A stretch of DNA of 64,000 nucleotides. It comes from Bradyrhizobium nitroreducens. Its GTDB lineage: Bacteria; Pseudomonadota; Alphaproteobacteria; Rhizobiales; Xanthobacteraceae. Below are positions 18,060 through 26,409 of this stretch, one piece after another. Within the stretch, counting starts at the first letter, position 1; every line of letters begins with the position of its first letter. The notes beneath the pieces are model-generated. The model made no database searches. It worked only from the letters and a program-made list of their open reading frames with translations, and was not told the DNA's origin. The stretch covers positions 5,771,835-5,835,834 of the forward strand of contig NZ_LFJC01000003.1 of NCBI RefSeq assembly GCF_002776695.1, given 5' to 3'. The position numbers and the translations under genes are program-made.

Positions 18060-18371
18060 GGTGATCTCCTCAAAACTGCCGGCGCGGGGGGGATCCGCGT
18101 CGATGAAAGGCCGCCGAAACGGTCCGCCTCGTGATCAGGCTTCGGTTTCGATGGAATGAGCATAGGCCGGCAGGCCGAACCAAAGCCTGAATGGCGCCTT
18201 CAGATTGGGTTCATCTGGGTGAAATTGTCGTAACCCAAGCGGAAATCGCCGGTCCCGGTGCTGCGGCGAAGCGTCTGTGGCGTCATCCCGGCGGTCGCTT
18301 GCCGGATGGCAAAGGCGCCGATATAAGCCCCGCAACTCGACACCCCCGCTTTTCTTCCCAAGGACAAGATT
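18060..18371. other. divergent intergenic region upstream of ndk
   Basis: About 310 bases that should contain the promoters of the minus-strand exported-protein gene and of ndk. The ndk ribosome-binding site is AAGGAC, near 18358-18363. One minus frame ends PFRLWFGLPAYAHSIETEA, but I cannot support a gene there. Confidence 0.4.
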
Positions 18372-18794
18372 ATGGCCATCGAACGCACTTTCTCGATCAT
18401 CAAGCCCGACGCGACCGCGCGTAACCTGACCGGCGCCGTCAACGCCGTGATCGAAAAAGCGGGCCTGCGCATCGTCGCGCAGAAGCGTATCCGCATGACC
18501 AAGGAGCAGGCCGAGACCTTCTACGCCGTCCACAAGGCGCGGCCGTTCTTCGGCGAGCTCGTCGAGTTCATGACCTCGGGCCCGGTCGTCGTCCAGGTGC
18601 TGGAAGGCGAGAACGCCGTCGCCCGCTATCGCGACGCGATGGGTGCGACCGACCCGTCCAAGGCTGCCGACGGCACCATCCGCAAGCTCTACGCAAAGTC
18701 GATCGGCGAGAACTCCGCGCACGGCTCGGATGCGCCGGAGACGGCCGCGATCGAGATCGCGCAGTTCTTCTCGGGCAACGAGATCGTCGGCTGA
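18372..18794 (+). CDS. ndk: nucleoside diphosphate kinase
   Basis: A 140-residue enzyme that transfers the gamma phosphate from ATP to (d)NDPs through a phosphohistidine. The catalytic histidine is His117 within GENSAHGSD. The N-terminal MAIERTFSIIKPDA motif and Arg/Lys nucleotide-binding residues are intact, and the length is standard. The TerC gene follows 41 bases later on the same strand. Confidence 0.98.
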   Translation: MAIERTFSIIKPDATARNLTGAVNAVIEKAGLRIVAQKRIRMTKEQAETFYAVHKARPFFGELVEFMTSGPVVVQVLEGENAVARYRDAMGATDPSKAADGTIRKLYAKSIGENSAHGSDAPETAAIEIAQFFSGNEIVG

Positions 18795-18835
18795 TCAACG
18801 GCCGTAAGTGAAAGACGAGGGCGAAAGGACTCATT

Positions 18836-19696
18836 GTGGACTGGCTCTGGCAGATCTTCGATCCCGCGACGATCGGGGTATTCTTCACCCAGTTTCGCAA
18901 TGAGATGGCTGCGCCGACTTTCTGGATCGCGGTCGGCAAGATCATCTGGATCAACATCCTGCTCTCCGGCGACAACGCGCTGGTGATCGCGCTCGCGTGC
19001 CGCGGCCTCTCGCCGCGACACCGGCTGTGGGGCATGATCTTCGGTGCCGGCGCAGCGGTGATGCTGCGGATCATCTTCACCGGCATCGTCGCAACCCTGA
19101 TGGAGCTGCCGTATCTCAAGCTGGTCGGCGGTCTCGCCCTGATCGTGATCGCGGCCAAGCTCCTGGTGCCGGAACACGAGGACGAGGACGACGTCGACGC
19201 GGCCTCGCATCTTTGGCAGGCGGTGCAGATCGTCGTCGTCGCCGACATCGTCATGTCGCTCGACAACGTCATTGCAGTGGCCGCCGCGGCCAATGGCAGC
19301 GCGCCGCTCCTGGTCCTCGGCCTTGCCATCAGCGTGCCACTGATCGTCGCCGGCGCGGCGCTGATCATGGCGCTGCTCGAAAAGCTGCCGGTGCTGGTCT
19401 GGGCCGGTGCGGCGCTGCTCGGCTGGATCGCGGGCGAGGTGATCTCGACCGATCCCGGCGTCGCGCCGAAGCTGCACACGCTGTTCGACGGTCCGTTCGG
19501 CGCCTCGCTCGACGGCATGCTCGGCGCCGTGCGCATCCCGCCGCAGTTCGGCCATGGCGGGGCCGGCGGCGAATATTTCTGCGCCGCGCTCGGCGTCGTC
19601 GTCGTGCTCGTGGTCGGCAGCATCTGGCGCCGGCGCAAACTGAACTCTGCCGCGCTGGAATCGTCCGAGCGCCACGCCCGGGCCTCGGCAGAGTAG
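18836..19696 (+). CDS. TerC family integral membrane protein (YjbE subgroup)
   Basis: A 286-residue membrane protein with about seven helices. The two family motifs with conserved acidic residues are LLSGDNALVIALA (about 43-55) and MSLDNVIAVAAAA (about 141-153). The cytoplasmic loop between them is acidic (PEHEDEDDVD). TerC-family proteins are linked to metal ion homeostasis, with Mn2+ export shown for some members; the ion here is unknown. It begins with GTG (18836) 41 bases after ndk. A long hydrophilic C-terminal loop and tail precede one final helix. Confidence 0.88.
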   Translation: MDWLWQIFDPATIGVFFTQFRNEMAAPTFWIAVGKIIWINILLSGDNALVIALACRGLSPRHRLWGMIFGAGAAVMLRIIFTGIVATLMELPYLKLVGGLALIVIAAKLLVPEHEDEDDVDAASHLWQAVQIVVVADIVMSLDNVIAVAAAANGSAPLLVLGLAISVPLIVAGAALIMALLEKLPVLVWAGAALLGWIAGEVISTDPGVAPKLHTLFDGPFGASLDGMLGAVRIPPQFGHGGAGGEYFCAALGVVVVLVVGSIWRRRKLNSAALESSERHARASAE

Positions 19697-19703
19697 GGCC
19701 GGC

Positions 19704-20015
19704 TCAGTCGATCATGCCGAGTTCCGTCACCGGCATCGTCCAGTAGACCAGCTTGGTCCCCGCAAACGAAACCCGCAGGCGCTCGAGCAGGCGGCTGGCA
19801 TCGGTGCTCGCCAGCACCACTTGCACGACGGTCTGATCGGCATGGCCCTTCACGCGTTCGGCGGCCGTCAGCAATCGGACCTCGGTGCCGTGACCTGAGC
19901 CCTGTAAGGCCGTGAACCCCGAAACCAGATCGCTCTGCTCGGCGAGAATGTCGAACATTTCGTCGCGAAGCTGATGCGGCACGATCAGCGTGAGACAGAC
20001 GGGCTGGTCGATCAT
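19704..20015 (-). CDS. DUF3240 family protein linked to heavy-metal efflux
   Basis: A 103-residue protein (MIDQPVCLTLIVPHQLRDEMFDILAEQ...) of the small ferredoxin-like, PII-like DUF3240 type. This family is typically found beside CzcA/CusA pumps. Its start overlaps the end of the RND pump gene by four bases (ATGA), so it is the last gene of that operon. A regulatory or metal-sensing role on the pump is an inference from this neighbourhood. It is convergent with the TerC gene, seven bases apart. Confidence 0.85.
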   Translation of the reverse strand: MIDQPVCLTLIVPHQLRDEMFDILAEQSDLVSGFTALQGSGHGTEVRLLTAAERVKGHADQTVVQVVLASTDASRLLERLRVSFAGTKLVYWTMPVTELGMID

Positions 20016-23000
20016 TTCGTCACCTTCGACGCCCCGCCATAGCGGCGGTACAGGATCGGCAGGAGAATCAGGGTGAGCAGGGTGGAGGACAGCAGTCCTC
20101 CGATCACGACGACGGCGAGCGGTCGCTGCACCTCGGATCCCGGGCCGGTGGCGAACAGCAGCGGGATCAGGCCGAGCGCCGTGATGCTCGCGGTCATCAG
20201 CACCGGCCGAAGCCGGCGCATGGCGCCTTCGACGACGATGCGATCCTCGGGAAGGCCGTGGGCGCGGAGCTGATTGAAGTAGGAGACCAGCACGACGCCG
20301 TTGAGCACGGCGATGCCGAGCAGCGCGATGAAGCCGACCGAGGCCGGCACCGACAGATACTCGCCCGTCACCACCAGCGCGAACACGCCGCCGATCAGGG
20401 CAAAGGGAATGTTGACCAGCACCAGCAAGGCCTGGCGGATGGCCCCGAACGTCGTGAAGAGCAGCACGAAGATCAGGCCGATCGCGACGGGGACCACGAT
20501 CGACAGGCGCGCGGCGGCGCGCTGCTGGTTCTCGAACTGTCCGCCCCAGCTCAGCCGGTAGCCGTTCGGAAGCGGCAGTTCGCTCGCCACCTTCTGGCGC
20601 GCCGCTTCGACGAAGCCGACCATGTCCCGACCGCGGACGTTGGCGCGCACCACGCTCATGCGGGCGCCGTCCTCGCGGTCGATCTTCACCGGGCCGTCGA
20701 CGCGCTGGATGCGGGCAACCTGCGACAGCGCGACATGCCGCCCGGACGCCAGCGTCAGCGGCAGGCTCGCCAGCAGCGTCGGCGCTTCCCGCGTCGTCTC
20801 GCTGCCCCGGATGAGGATCGGCGTGCGGCGCCCTTCCTCGAGCGCGGTGCCGATGGTCCGGCCCTCGATCTGGGTGCGCAGCGAGTTGACGATGGAATCC
20901 ACGGTGAGGCCGAGGCGGCCGGCCTCCATGCGATTGACCGCAACCGTGTAATATTGAGCGCCTTCGTTCAGCGTGGTGTAGACGTCCTCGGCGCCGTCGA
21001 TGCTGGACAGGATCGCCGACAGTTTCGCCGCGGTTTCGTTCAGCCTGGCGATGTCGGGGCCGAAGATCTTGACGGCGACATCGCCGCGCACACCGCTGAT
21101 CATCTCCTGCACGCGCATGTCGATGGGCTGGGTGAAGCTGAGCGAGATGCCGGGAAAGCCGGCCAGGACCTCGCGGAGCTTCTGCAGCAGGGCCTCGCGA
21201 TTGTCGGTCGCGCGCTCGGCGGCCGGCTTGAGCACCAGGAACGTGTCGGTCTGGTTGGGGCCCATCGGATCCAGGCCAAGCTCGTCCGACCCGGTCCGGG
21301 CGACGATCCCGGCAATGTCAGGCACGGCCAGAAGCGCGGTCTGCAACCGCGCGTTCATCGCAAGCGACTCGTCGAGATTGACGGAGGGAAGCGTCTCCAC
21401 GCTGACGATGACGTCGCCTTCGTCCATCGTCGGCATGAAGGTCTTGCCGAGCTGGGTGTAGGCAAAGCCCGCCGCGACGAGGCCGATCAGCGCCGCGGCC
21501 ATGACCTTGCGCTCGTTGTTCAGGGCCCAGGCCAGTGCCGGCGCGTAGACGCGCTGGGCGGCGCGCACCAGCAGAGGATCGTGATGCGAGGCGGATTTGA
21601 GCACATAGGAGGTTGCGACCGGGATCACGGTGAGCGCCAGCAAGAGCGAGCCGGCCAGCGCGAAAATGATGGCCAGCGCGACCGGGATGAACAGCTTGCC
21701 CTCGAGCCCCTGCAGCGTCAGCAGGGGCACGAACACGATGATGATGATCAGCACGCCCGAGGCGACAGGCTCCAGCACTTCGCAGACCGAGCGGTAGATC
21801 AAATGGATCAGCGGGAGACCCTTGCCCGGCTCATGCTTGCCGAGATTGCCGACGATGTTCTCGACCACGACGACCAGCGCGTCGATCAGCATGCCGATCG
21901 CGATCGCGAGCCCGCCGAGGCTCATCAGATTGGCCGACATCCCGACGAGGCGCATGATGATCAACGCGATCACGATGGCGAGCGGCAGGCTGAGGGCGAT
22001 CACCAGCGAGGCCCGCCAGTTGCCGAGGAAGAGCAGCAAAAGGACGATGACGAGGACGGTGGCCTCGCCGAGGGCCCGCACCACGGTGCCGACGGCGCGG
22101 TTGACCAGGCGGCTGCGGTCGTAGAACACGTTGATCGAAACGCTCTTCGGCAGCGCACCTTGCAGCTCGGCAAGCCGGGCGCGGACGTCGCGGATGAGCT
22201 GACCCGCGTTGGCGCCGCGCAGGCCAAGCACGAGGCCCTCGACGGTTTCGCCGCGGCCGTCCGTCGTGACCGCGCCATAGCGTGTCAGCGTCCCGACTTT
22301 GACGGTGGCGACGTCGTTGACCAGGATCGGAACGCCCTCGCGGGTGTCGACGACGATGGCCTTGATGTCCTCGACCGATCGGATGCTGCCTTCGATCCGA
22401 ACCAGAGCGCTGTCCTCGCCCTGATTGACCCGTCCGGCGCCGTCATTGCGGCTGTTGGCTTCGATGGCCCGGCGAAACAGCTCGTAGGATATGCCGCGCG
22501 CGGCCAGCGCATCGTTGCGCGGCACGATCTCGAAGGCACGGACATAGCCGCCGAGCGCATTGACGTCCGCAACGCCGGGTACCGTCCGCAGGGCAGGGCG
22601 GATCACCCAGTCGAGCAGGGTCCGGCGCTCGGCGAGCGAAAGCTCGGGACTGTCGATCGTGAACATGAACATCTCGCCCAGCGGGCTCGTGATCGGCGCA
22701 AGACCCCCGGTCACGCCTTCCGGGAAGTCGCGCGAGATGTTCGACAGCCGCTCCGAGACCTGGTTGCGCGCCCAGTAGATGTCGGTGCCGTCCTCGAAAT
22801 CGACGGTGATGTCGGCCAGCGCATATTTCGTGGTCGAGCGGAGCACCTTCTTGTTCGGCAACCCGAGCAGCTCGAGCTCGACCGGGACGGTGATGCGTTG
22901 CTCGACCTCTTCCGGGGTGAGGCCCGGCGCCTTCATGATGACCTTCACCTGAACCGGCGAGACGTCGGGGAAGGCGTCGATCGGCAGGCCGGGCAGGAGG

Positions 23001-23086
23001 ACGGCCCCGGCACCGATCACCAGCAGCACGCCCAGCATCACGAACAGCCGCTGCGATAATGCGAACGCAACCAGGCGGCGGAGCAT
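20012..23086 (-). CDS. heavy-metal efflux RND transporter, CzcA/CusA family
   Basis: A 1024-residue inner-membrane proton-driven pump of the HME-RND family. TM1 is at the N-terminus (RLFVMLGVLLVIGAG), followed by the porter loop PGLTPEEVEQRITVPVE. A helix cluster lies around residues 335-480, including the conserved acidic helix IAIGMLIDALVVVVENI. A second periplasmic domain contains PTMDEGDVIVSVE, and a second helix cluster is at about 865-1015. Family members expel Co/Zn/Cd/Ni or Cu/Ag; the metal cannot be fixed by eye. The ATG immediately follows the adaptor's TAG. No outer-membrane channel gene is present in the operon. Confidence 0.94.
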   Translation of the reverse strand: MLRRLVAFALSQRLFVMLGVLLVIGAGAVLLPGLPIDAFPDVSPVQVKVIMKAPGLTPEEVEQRITVPVELELLGLPNKKVLRSTTKYALADITVDFEDGTDIYWARNQVSERLSNISRDFPEGVTGGLAPITSPLGEMFMFTIDSPELSLAERRTLLDWVIRPALRTVPGVADVNALGGYVRAFEIVPRNDALAARGISYELFRRAIEANSRNDGAGRVNQGEDSALVRIEGSIRSVEDIKAIVVDTREGVPILVNDVATVKVGTLTRYGAVTTDGRGETVEGLVLGLRGANAGQLIRDVRARLAELQGALPKSVSINVFYDRSRLVNRAVGTVVRALGEATVLVIVLLLLFLGNWRASLVIALSLPLAIVIALIIMRLVGMSANLMSLGGLAIAIGMLIDALVVVVENIVGNLGKHEPGKGLPLIHLIYRSVCEVLEPVASGVLIIIIVFVPLLTLQGLEGKLFIPVALAIIFALAGSLLLALTVIPVATSYVLKSASHHDPLLVRAAQRVYAPALAWALNNERKVMAAALIGLVAAGFAYTQLGKTFMPTMDEGDVIVSVETLPSVNLDESLAMNARLQTALLAVPDIAGIVARTGSDELGLDPMGPNQTDTFLVLKPAAERATDNREALLQKLREVLAGFPGISLSFTQPIDMRVQEMISGVRGDVAVKIFGPDIARLNETAAKLSAILSSIDGAEDVYTTLNEGAQYYTVAVNRMEAGRLGLTVDSIVNSLRTQIEGRTIGTALEEGRRTPILIRGSETTREAPTLLASLPLTLASGRHVALSQVARIQRVDGPVKIDREDGARMSVVRANVRGRDMVGFVEAARQKVASELPLPNGYRLSWGGQFENQQRAAARLSIVVPVAIGLIFVLLFTTFGAIRQALLVLVNIPFALIGGVFALVVTGEYLSVPASVGFIALLGIAVLNGVVLVSYFNQLRAHGLPEDRIVVEGAMRRLRPVLMTASITALGLIPLLFATGPGSEVQRPLAVVVIGGLLSSTLLTLILLPILYRRYGGASKVTK

Positions 23087-24235
23087 CTACTGCCCCAGTC
23101 CCGAGAGAATGCCGCGAAGCGCCGAGATCCCGCCGATCGCGATCGCGTCCCGCTCTGTGACGGCGCCCGACACGACGACATGATCCTGGTCTTCCGCGAG
23201 CAGCTTGACCGGGACCAGCCGGAAGCCGCCGTCGAAGGCGACGAAGACCGACGTTTGCTCGCCCCGGCGGACCAGCCCGCTATAGGGGATCTCGAAGGCG
23301 CTTTCGCCGGCGGAGAGAAAGCCGATGCGCGCCGCGGTGGTTTGACCCGGGTGCAACTCGCCATCGTTGGGGACTTCCGCGCGAACCAGAATGGTCTGGG
23401 TGGCGGGGTCGATGGTCTCCGAGACCAGCACGACCTTGCCGGGGGTGGAATAGCCCTCGATCTCGATCCTCGCGCCGCTGCGGATCGCGCGAATGTTGGC
23501 GGCCGGCACCGCGATTTCGGCCCATAGCGGTGAGAGCCGCGCCAGCTTGACGAGCGGCGCGGATTGTTCGAGGCGCTGCCCCGGCGACACCGCGAGATCG
23601 ACCACGGATGCGGTTTGCGGCGCGTTGACGGTGAGCGTCGCGCTGATTGCCGCTTCCTGGGCCAGCCGGGACATGGCTTCGTCGGACATCCCGCTCAGAT
23701 GCAGCATCTGGCGCCGTTCGGCGACGATGAGAGCGGCCTGGCGCGCTTCGGCCTGGCTGGCCTCGAGCACGCGTTGCGGCACGGCCTTGCCCTCGAACAG
23801 ATCGACGTTCCGATTGAGCTGCTGGTTGGCGAGGCGCTCCTGCGCCATCGCGTGCAAATAGTCGCGTTGCTGCGAGACGAAGCTTGGGCTCTCCAGCGTG
23901 ACCAGCGGCTGACCGGCCGTGACGCGGTCGCCGCGCCCGACCAGAAGATTGGCAACCATGCCGGCCACCGGTGCGCTGACGACCCACAATTGCTGCGTGG
24001 GAATCACGATCTGGGCGGGATAGGGCAGCGTCAGATCGGTCCGGCTCGCGATGGGGTGGGTGACGCGGACGCCGAGATTGCGCGCCTGCGCATCGCTCAG
24101 CTTCACCTCGTCCTGCGCCATCGACACGGAAGCCGGCAAGCTCAATGCAACGGCCAAGAGCGTAATGACCGAGAGCGCACGAACGGGCACGCCCCCTGAA
24201 GAGGCGAGACGGAGGCTTCTGCGAAGGATTCGCAT
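23087..24235 (-). CDS. RND efflux periplasmic adaptor, CzcB/CusB-like
   Basis: A membrane-fusion protein of about 382 residues. Its N-terminal signal or anchor is ALSVITLLAVALSLPASV. The barrel-sandwich hybrid halves are QLWVVSAPVAGMVANLLVGRGD with TAGQPLVTLESPSF, and TVNAPQTASVVDLAVSPGQRL-type. The helical hairpin is LHAMAQERLANQQLNRNVDL. The C-terminal beta-barrel ends with a membrane-proximal domain. It should bridge the CzcA-like pump to an outer-membrane channel. ATG 24235 is chosen because it places the signal at the N-terminus; the ribosome-binding site is weak. It lies upstream of and directly abuts the pump gene. Confidence 0.9.
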   Translation of the reverse strand: MRILRRSLRLASSGGVPVRALSVITLLAVALSLPASVSMAQDEVKLSDAQARNLGVRVTHPIASRTDLTLPYPAQIVIPTQQLWVVSAPVAGMVANLLVGRGDRVTAGQPLVTLESPSFVSQQRDYLHAMAQERLANQQLNRNVDLFEGKAVPQRVLEASQAEARQAALIVAERRQMLHLSGMSDEAMSRLAQEAAISATLTVNAPQTASVVDLAVSPGQRLEQSAPLVKLARLSPLWAEIAVPAANIRAIRSGARIEIEGYSTPGKVVLVSETIDPATQTILVRAEVPNDGELHPGQTTAARIGFLSAGESAFEIPYSGLVRRGEQTSVFVAFDGGFRLVPVKLLAEDQDHVVVSGAVTERDAIAIGGISALRGILSGLGQ

Positions 24236-24432
24236 GAGGAATAATCCACACCCGGATGTGAGCGAAGCGCTGATCGATGGCAGGTTTCGGGTACTCCACC
24301 GGCGCGTGAGTGGGTTGATTTGCCTCAAGCGGGCGAGCCATTGTGGAAAGCTGCTCGGCGCTCGGGGAGCGCTTCGGCGGATCCCGGTCAACTGCTCCTC
24401 AGCCGTAGAGACCAGTGGCGAACCGACCTCGC

Positions 24433-24996
24433 TCACGACCGACGCTTCCTCCCGGTGATCATCGCCTTCACCAGGTTCTCGCGGTGCTCGAAGCTCGCGA
24501 CCAGGACGCCAAGCACATGAACGACGACGAGGCCGATCGTGAGGTTGGCGAGCGCCTCATGCACCTCTTCCACCCATTTGGCGCCCCAGAAGCTGTCGGT
24601 CGTCATCATGTAGCCGGTGGCGCAGGTGCCGATCAGCATGACGATCAGCGCCACGACCATCGCGCCGCCCGCCGGATTGTGCCCGAGATAGCGTGGCGCC
24701 TTGAGCAGCGCCACGGCGCGCATATAGGCGAGCACGGCGCGCGGCGAGCGCACGAAGTCGCTGAAGCGCGCATGGCGCGGCCCCACGAGGCCCCACAAAA
24801 TGCGCAGTGTCAGCAATCCGGCAATCGTGTAGCCGGCGGCGATATGGACGTTCTTGATCTCGTCGCCGGTCGCATAAGCGAGCAGAAACAGCCCGGCCAG
24901 CGACCAATGGAACACGCGCACGAAGGGGTCCCAGACCTTGACCGAGGCCGACGGCGTCTCGCCGCCGGCCTCGATCGCGTCGTGAATGGCGCTCAT
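24433..24996 (-). CDS. cytochrome b561 domain protein
   Basis: A 187-residue diheme b-type cytochrome with four membrane helices. It has the family start DPFVRVFHWSLAGLFLLAY. Histidine ligand candidates are FHW (helix 1), VHIAAGYT (helix 2), EVHEALANL and VVVHVLGVL (helices 3-4). Proteins of this type shuttle electrons between quinol and periplasmic partners. It begins 11 bases after the PepSY gene on the same strand, a common pairing (PepSY/cyt b561). The basic tail ITGRKRRS is cytoplasmic. Confidence 0.9.
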   Translation of the reverse strand: MSAIHDAIEAGGETPSASVKVWDPFVRVFHWSLAGLFLLAYATGDEIKNVHIAAGYTIAGLLTLRILWGLVGPRHARFSDFVRSPRAVLAYMRAVALLKAPRYLGHNPAGGAMVVALIVMLIGTCATGYMMTTDSFWGAKWVEEVHEALANLTIGLVVVHVLGVLVASFEHRENLVKAMITGRKRRS

Positions 24997-25007
24997 GATG
25001 CGGCCCT

Positions 25008-25283
25008 TTACAGCTGACCGACAATCTGGCCGCTGGTCGGATCGACGAACAGTTCGACCCGGCTGCCGGACTTGTCGATCGTGTAGAGTTCGCCACACGC
25101 GTTCTTGAGCTTGGCCTTCTGGACCTTGTAGCCTTGGGCTTCGATCTTGGCCTGCAATTGTTCGAGCGATAGCCAGCTCGCCTGCGGCGCTGCAGTGCAG
25201 GGCCGCCCGAGGCTGCCGGCATGAGCCGTCGCTGCGGCTGCAAGCAGGACGGCGGTGGCGGCGATGATGGTGATCTTGCGCAT
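25008..25283 (-). CDS. secreted PepSY-domain protein
   Basis: A 91-residue periplasmic protein with a signal peptide (MRKITIIAATAVLLAAAATA, cleavage after AHA). It is followed by one PepSY-like domain (WLSLEQLQAKIEAQGYKVQK ... ELYTIDKSGSRVELFVDPTSG). There are two cysteines (RPCTAA, KNACGE). PepSY domains are often inhibitors or sensors in the periplasm. GGAGAG precedes the ATG at 25283. Transcription is divergent from a second PepSY gene and convergent in function with the cytochrome b561 just downstream. Confidence 0.87.
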   Translation of the reverse strand: MRKITIIAATAVLLAAAATAHAGSLGRPCTAAPQASWLSLEQLQAKIEAQGYKVQKAKLKNACGELYTIDKSGSRVELFVDPTSGQIVGQL

Positions 25284-25417
25284 GGTTCTCTCCGGCGTGT
25301 GGCGCCCCGGCCGCGTCATGCGGCGAGGCGATGCGCGGACTTTGGCAGAAGGGCCCTGACCGGCGCCTGTTGATCCACGTCAGCAATTTGTCAGGTTGAT
25401 TGGGGCATTCTCTACTC

Positions 25418-25744
25418 ATGCGAACACCTGGTTTCCTGGAATTCCTCGCGGTGCCGCTGCTGGCAGGCCTCGTGCTCGCGCCGCTGCCGGCGACCGCAGG
25501 CGACCACGATAGAGGCGCGCCCGACGCGGTTCGCCGCGCAGTCGAGGCGGGCGAGATCAAGTCGCTCGCCGACATTCTTGCGTCGCTTCGTGGCAAGCTG
25601 CCGGGGCAGGTTGCCGGCATCGAAATAGAACGCGCGCGCGACCGCTGGATCTACGAGTTTCGCATCGTCGACGAGAAGGGCCGCCTCTACCAGGTGCACG
25701 TCGATGCGCGCAGCGGCGAGATCGAACGCATCAAGGAGAAATGA
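25418..25744 (+). CDS. secreted PepSY-domain protein, first gene of a two-component operon
   Basis: A 108-residue periplasmic protein. It has a signal peptide (FLAVPLLAGLVLAPLPATA) and a C-terminal PepSY domain (VAGIEIERARDRWIYEFRIV ... VHVDARSGEIERIKEK). Its stop overlaps the ATG of the response regulator (ATGATG, 25741-25746), so it is translationally coupled to the signalling genes. This makes it a candidate periplasmic input to the histidine kinase (inference). The ATG at 25418 is preferred over a TTG at 25400. Confidence 0.85.
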   Translation: MRTPGFLEFLAVPLLAGLVLAPLPATAGDHDRGAPDAVRRAVEAGEIKSLADILASLRGKLPGQVAGIEIERARDRWIYEFRIVDEKGRLYQVHVDARSGEIERIKEK

Positions 25745-26409
25745 TGCGCCTGCTACTCGTGGAGGACGACCGACGGATCGCGGCCGATGTGGAGAGGGCG
25801 CTGCGCGCGGCCGGCTATGTGGTCGAGACCGTCCACAACGGCGAGGAGGCCTGGTTCCGCGGTGATACCGAGGACTACGGCGCCATCATCCTTGATCTCG
25901 GCTTGCCCGGCATGGACGGCCTGGCGGTGCTCAAGCGCTGGCGCGCGAACGGACGGACCGTGCCGGTGCTGATCCTGACGGCGCGCGGCAGCTGGGCCGA
26001 GCGCGTCGACGGGATCGATGCGGGCGCCGACGACTACCTGCCCAAGCCGTTCCGCATGGAGGAGTTGCTGGCACGGCTGCGCTCGATCGTACGCCGCTCG
26101 GCGGGCCATGCCTCCTCACGGATCGTCGCCGGCGACGTCGAACTCGACGAGCGTCAGATGAAGGTGACGCTGCGCGGCGTTCCAGTGGCGCTGTCGCCAT
26201 TGGAATACCGCCTGGTTGCCTTTCTCCTCCACCATCGTGGCCGCGTGGTGTCGCAGCAGGAGCTGGATGAAAACGTCTATGGCCACGGCGAGGACCACGA
26301 GTCGAACGCGCTCGAAGTGCTGGTTGGCCGCGTACGCAAGAAGCTCGGCGCCGATCTGATCGAGACCAGGCGCGGCTTCGGCTATCTGGTGCCGGACACA
26401 GCGCCGTGA
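25741..26409 (+). CDS. OmpR/PhoP-family response regulator
   Basis: A 222-residue two-domain regulator. The receiver has acidic residues EDD near the N-terminus, the phospho-acceptor Asp in IILDLGLPGMDG (about residue 52), and the conserved Lys in YLPKPFRMEEL. The C-terminal winged helix (about 125-220) contains LSPLEYRLVAFLLHHRGRVV and the recognition region SNALEVLVGRVRKKLG. It is coupled to the upstream PepSY gene and to the downstream kinase (GTGA overlap). Target genes probably include the divergent PepSY/cytochrome operon (inference). Confidence 0.95.
   Translation: MMRLLLVEDDRRIAADVERALRAAGYVVETVHNGEEAWFRGDTEDYGAIILDLGLPGMDGLAVLKRWRANGRTVPVLILTARGSWAERVDGIDAGADDYLPKPFRMEELLARLRSIVRRSAGHASSRIVAGDVELDERQMKVTLRGVPVALSPLEYRLVAFLLHHRGRVVSQQELDENVYGHGEDHESNALEVLVGRVRKKLGADLIETRRGFGYLVPDTAP

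Noticed and set aside
20258..23059. Over 900-codon plus-strand frame opposite the RND pump gene
   Set aside because: Composition (Asp/Arg/Gln/His-rich, no motifs) is typical of an antisense shadow of a GC-rich membrane protein gene.
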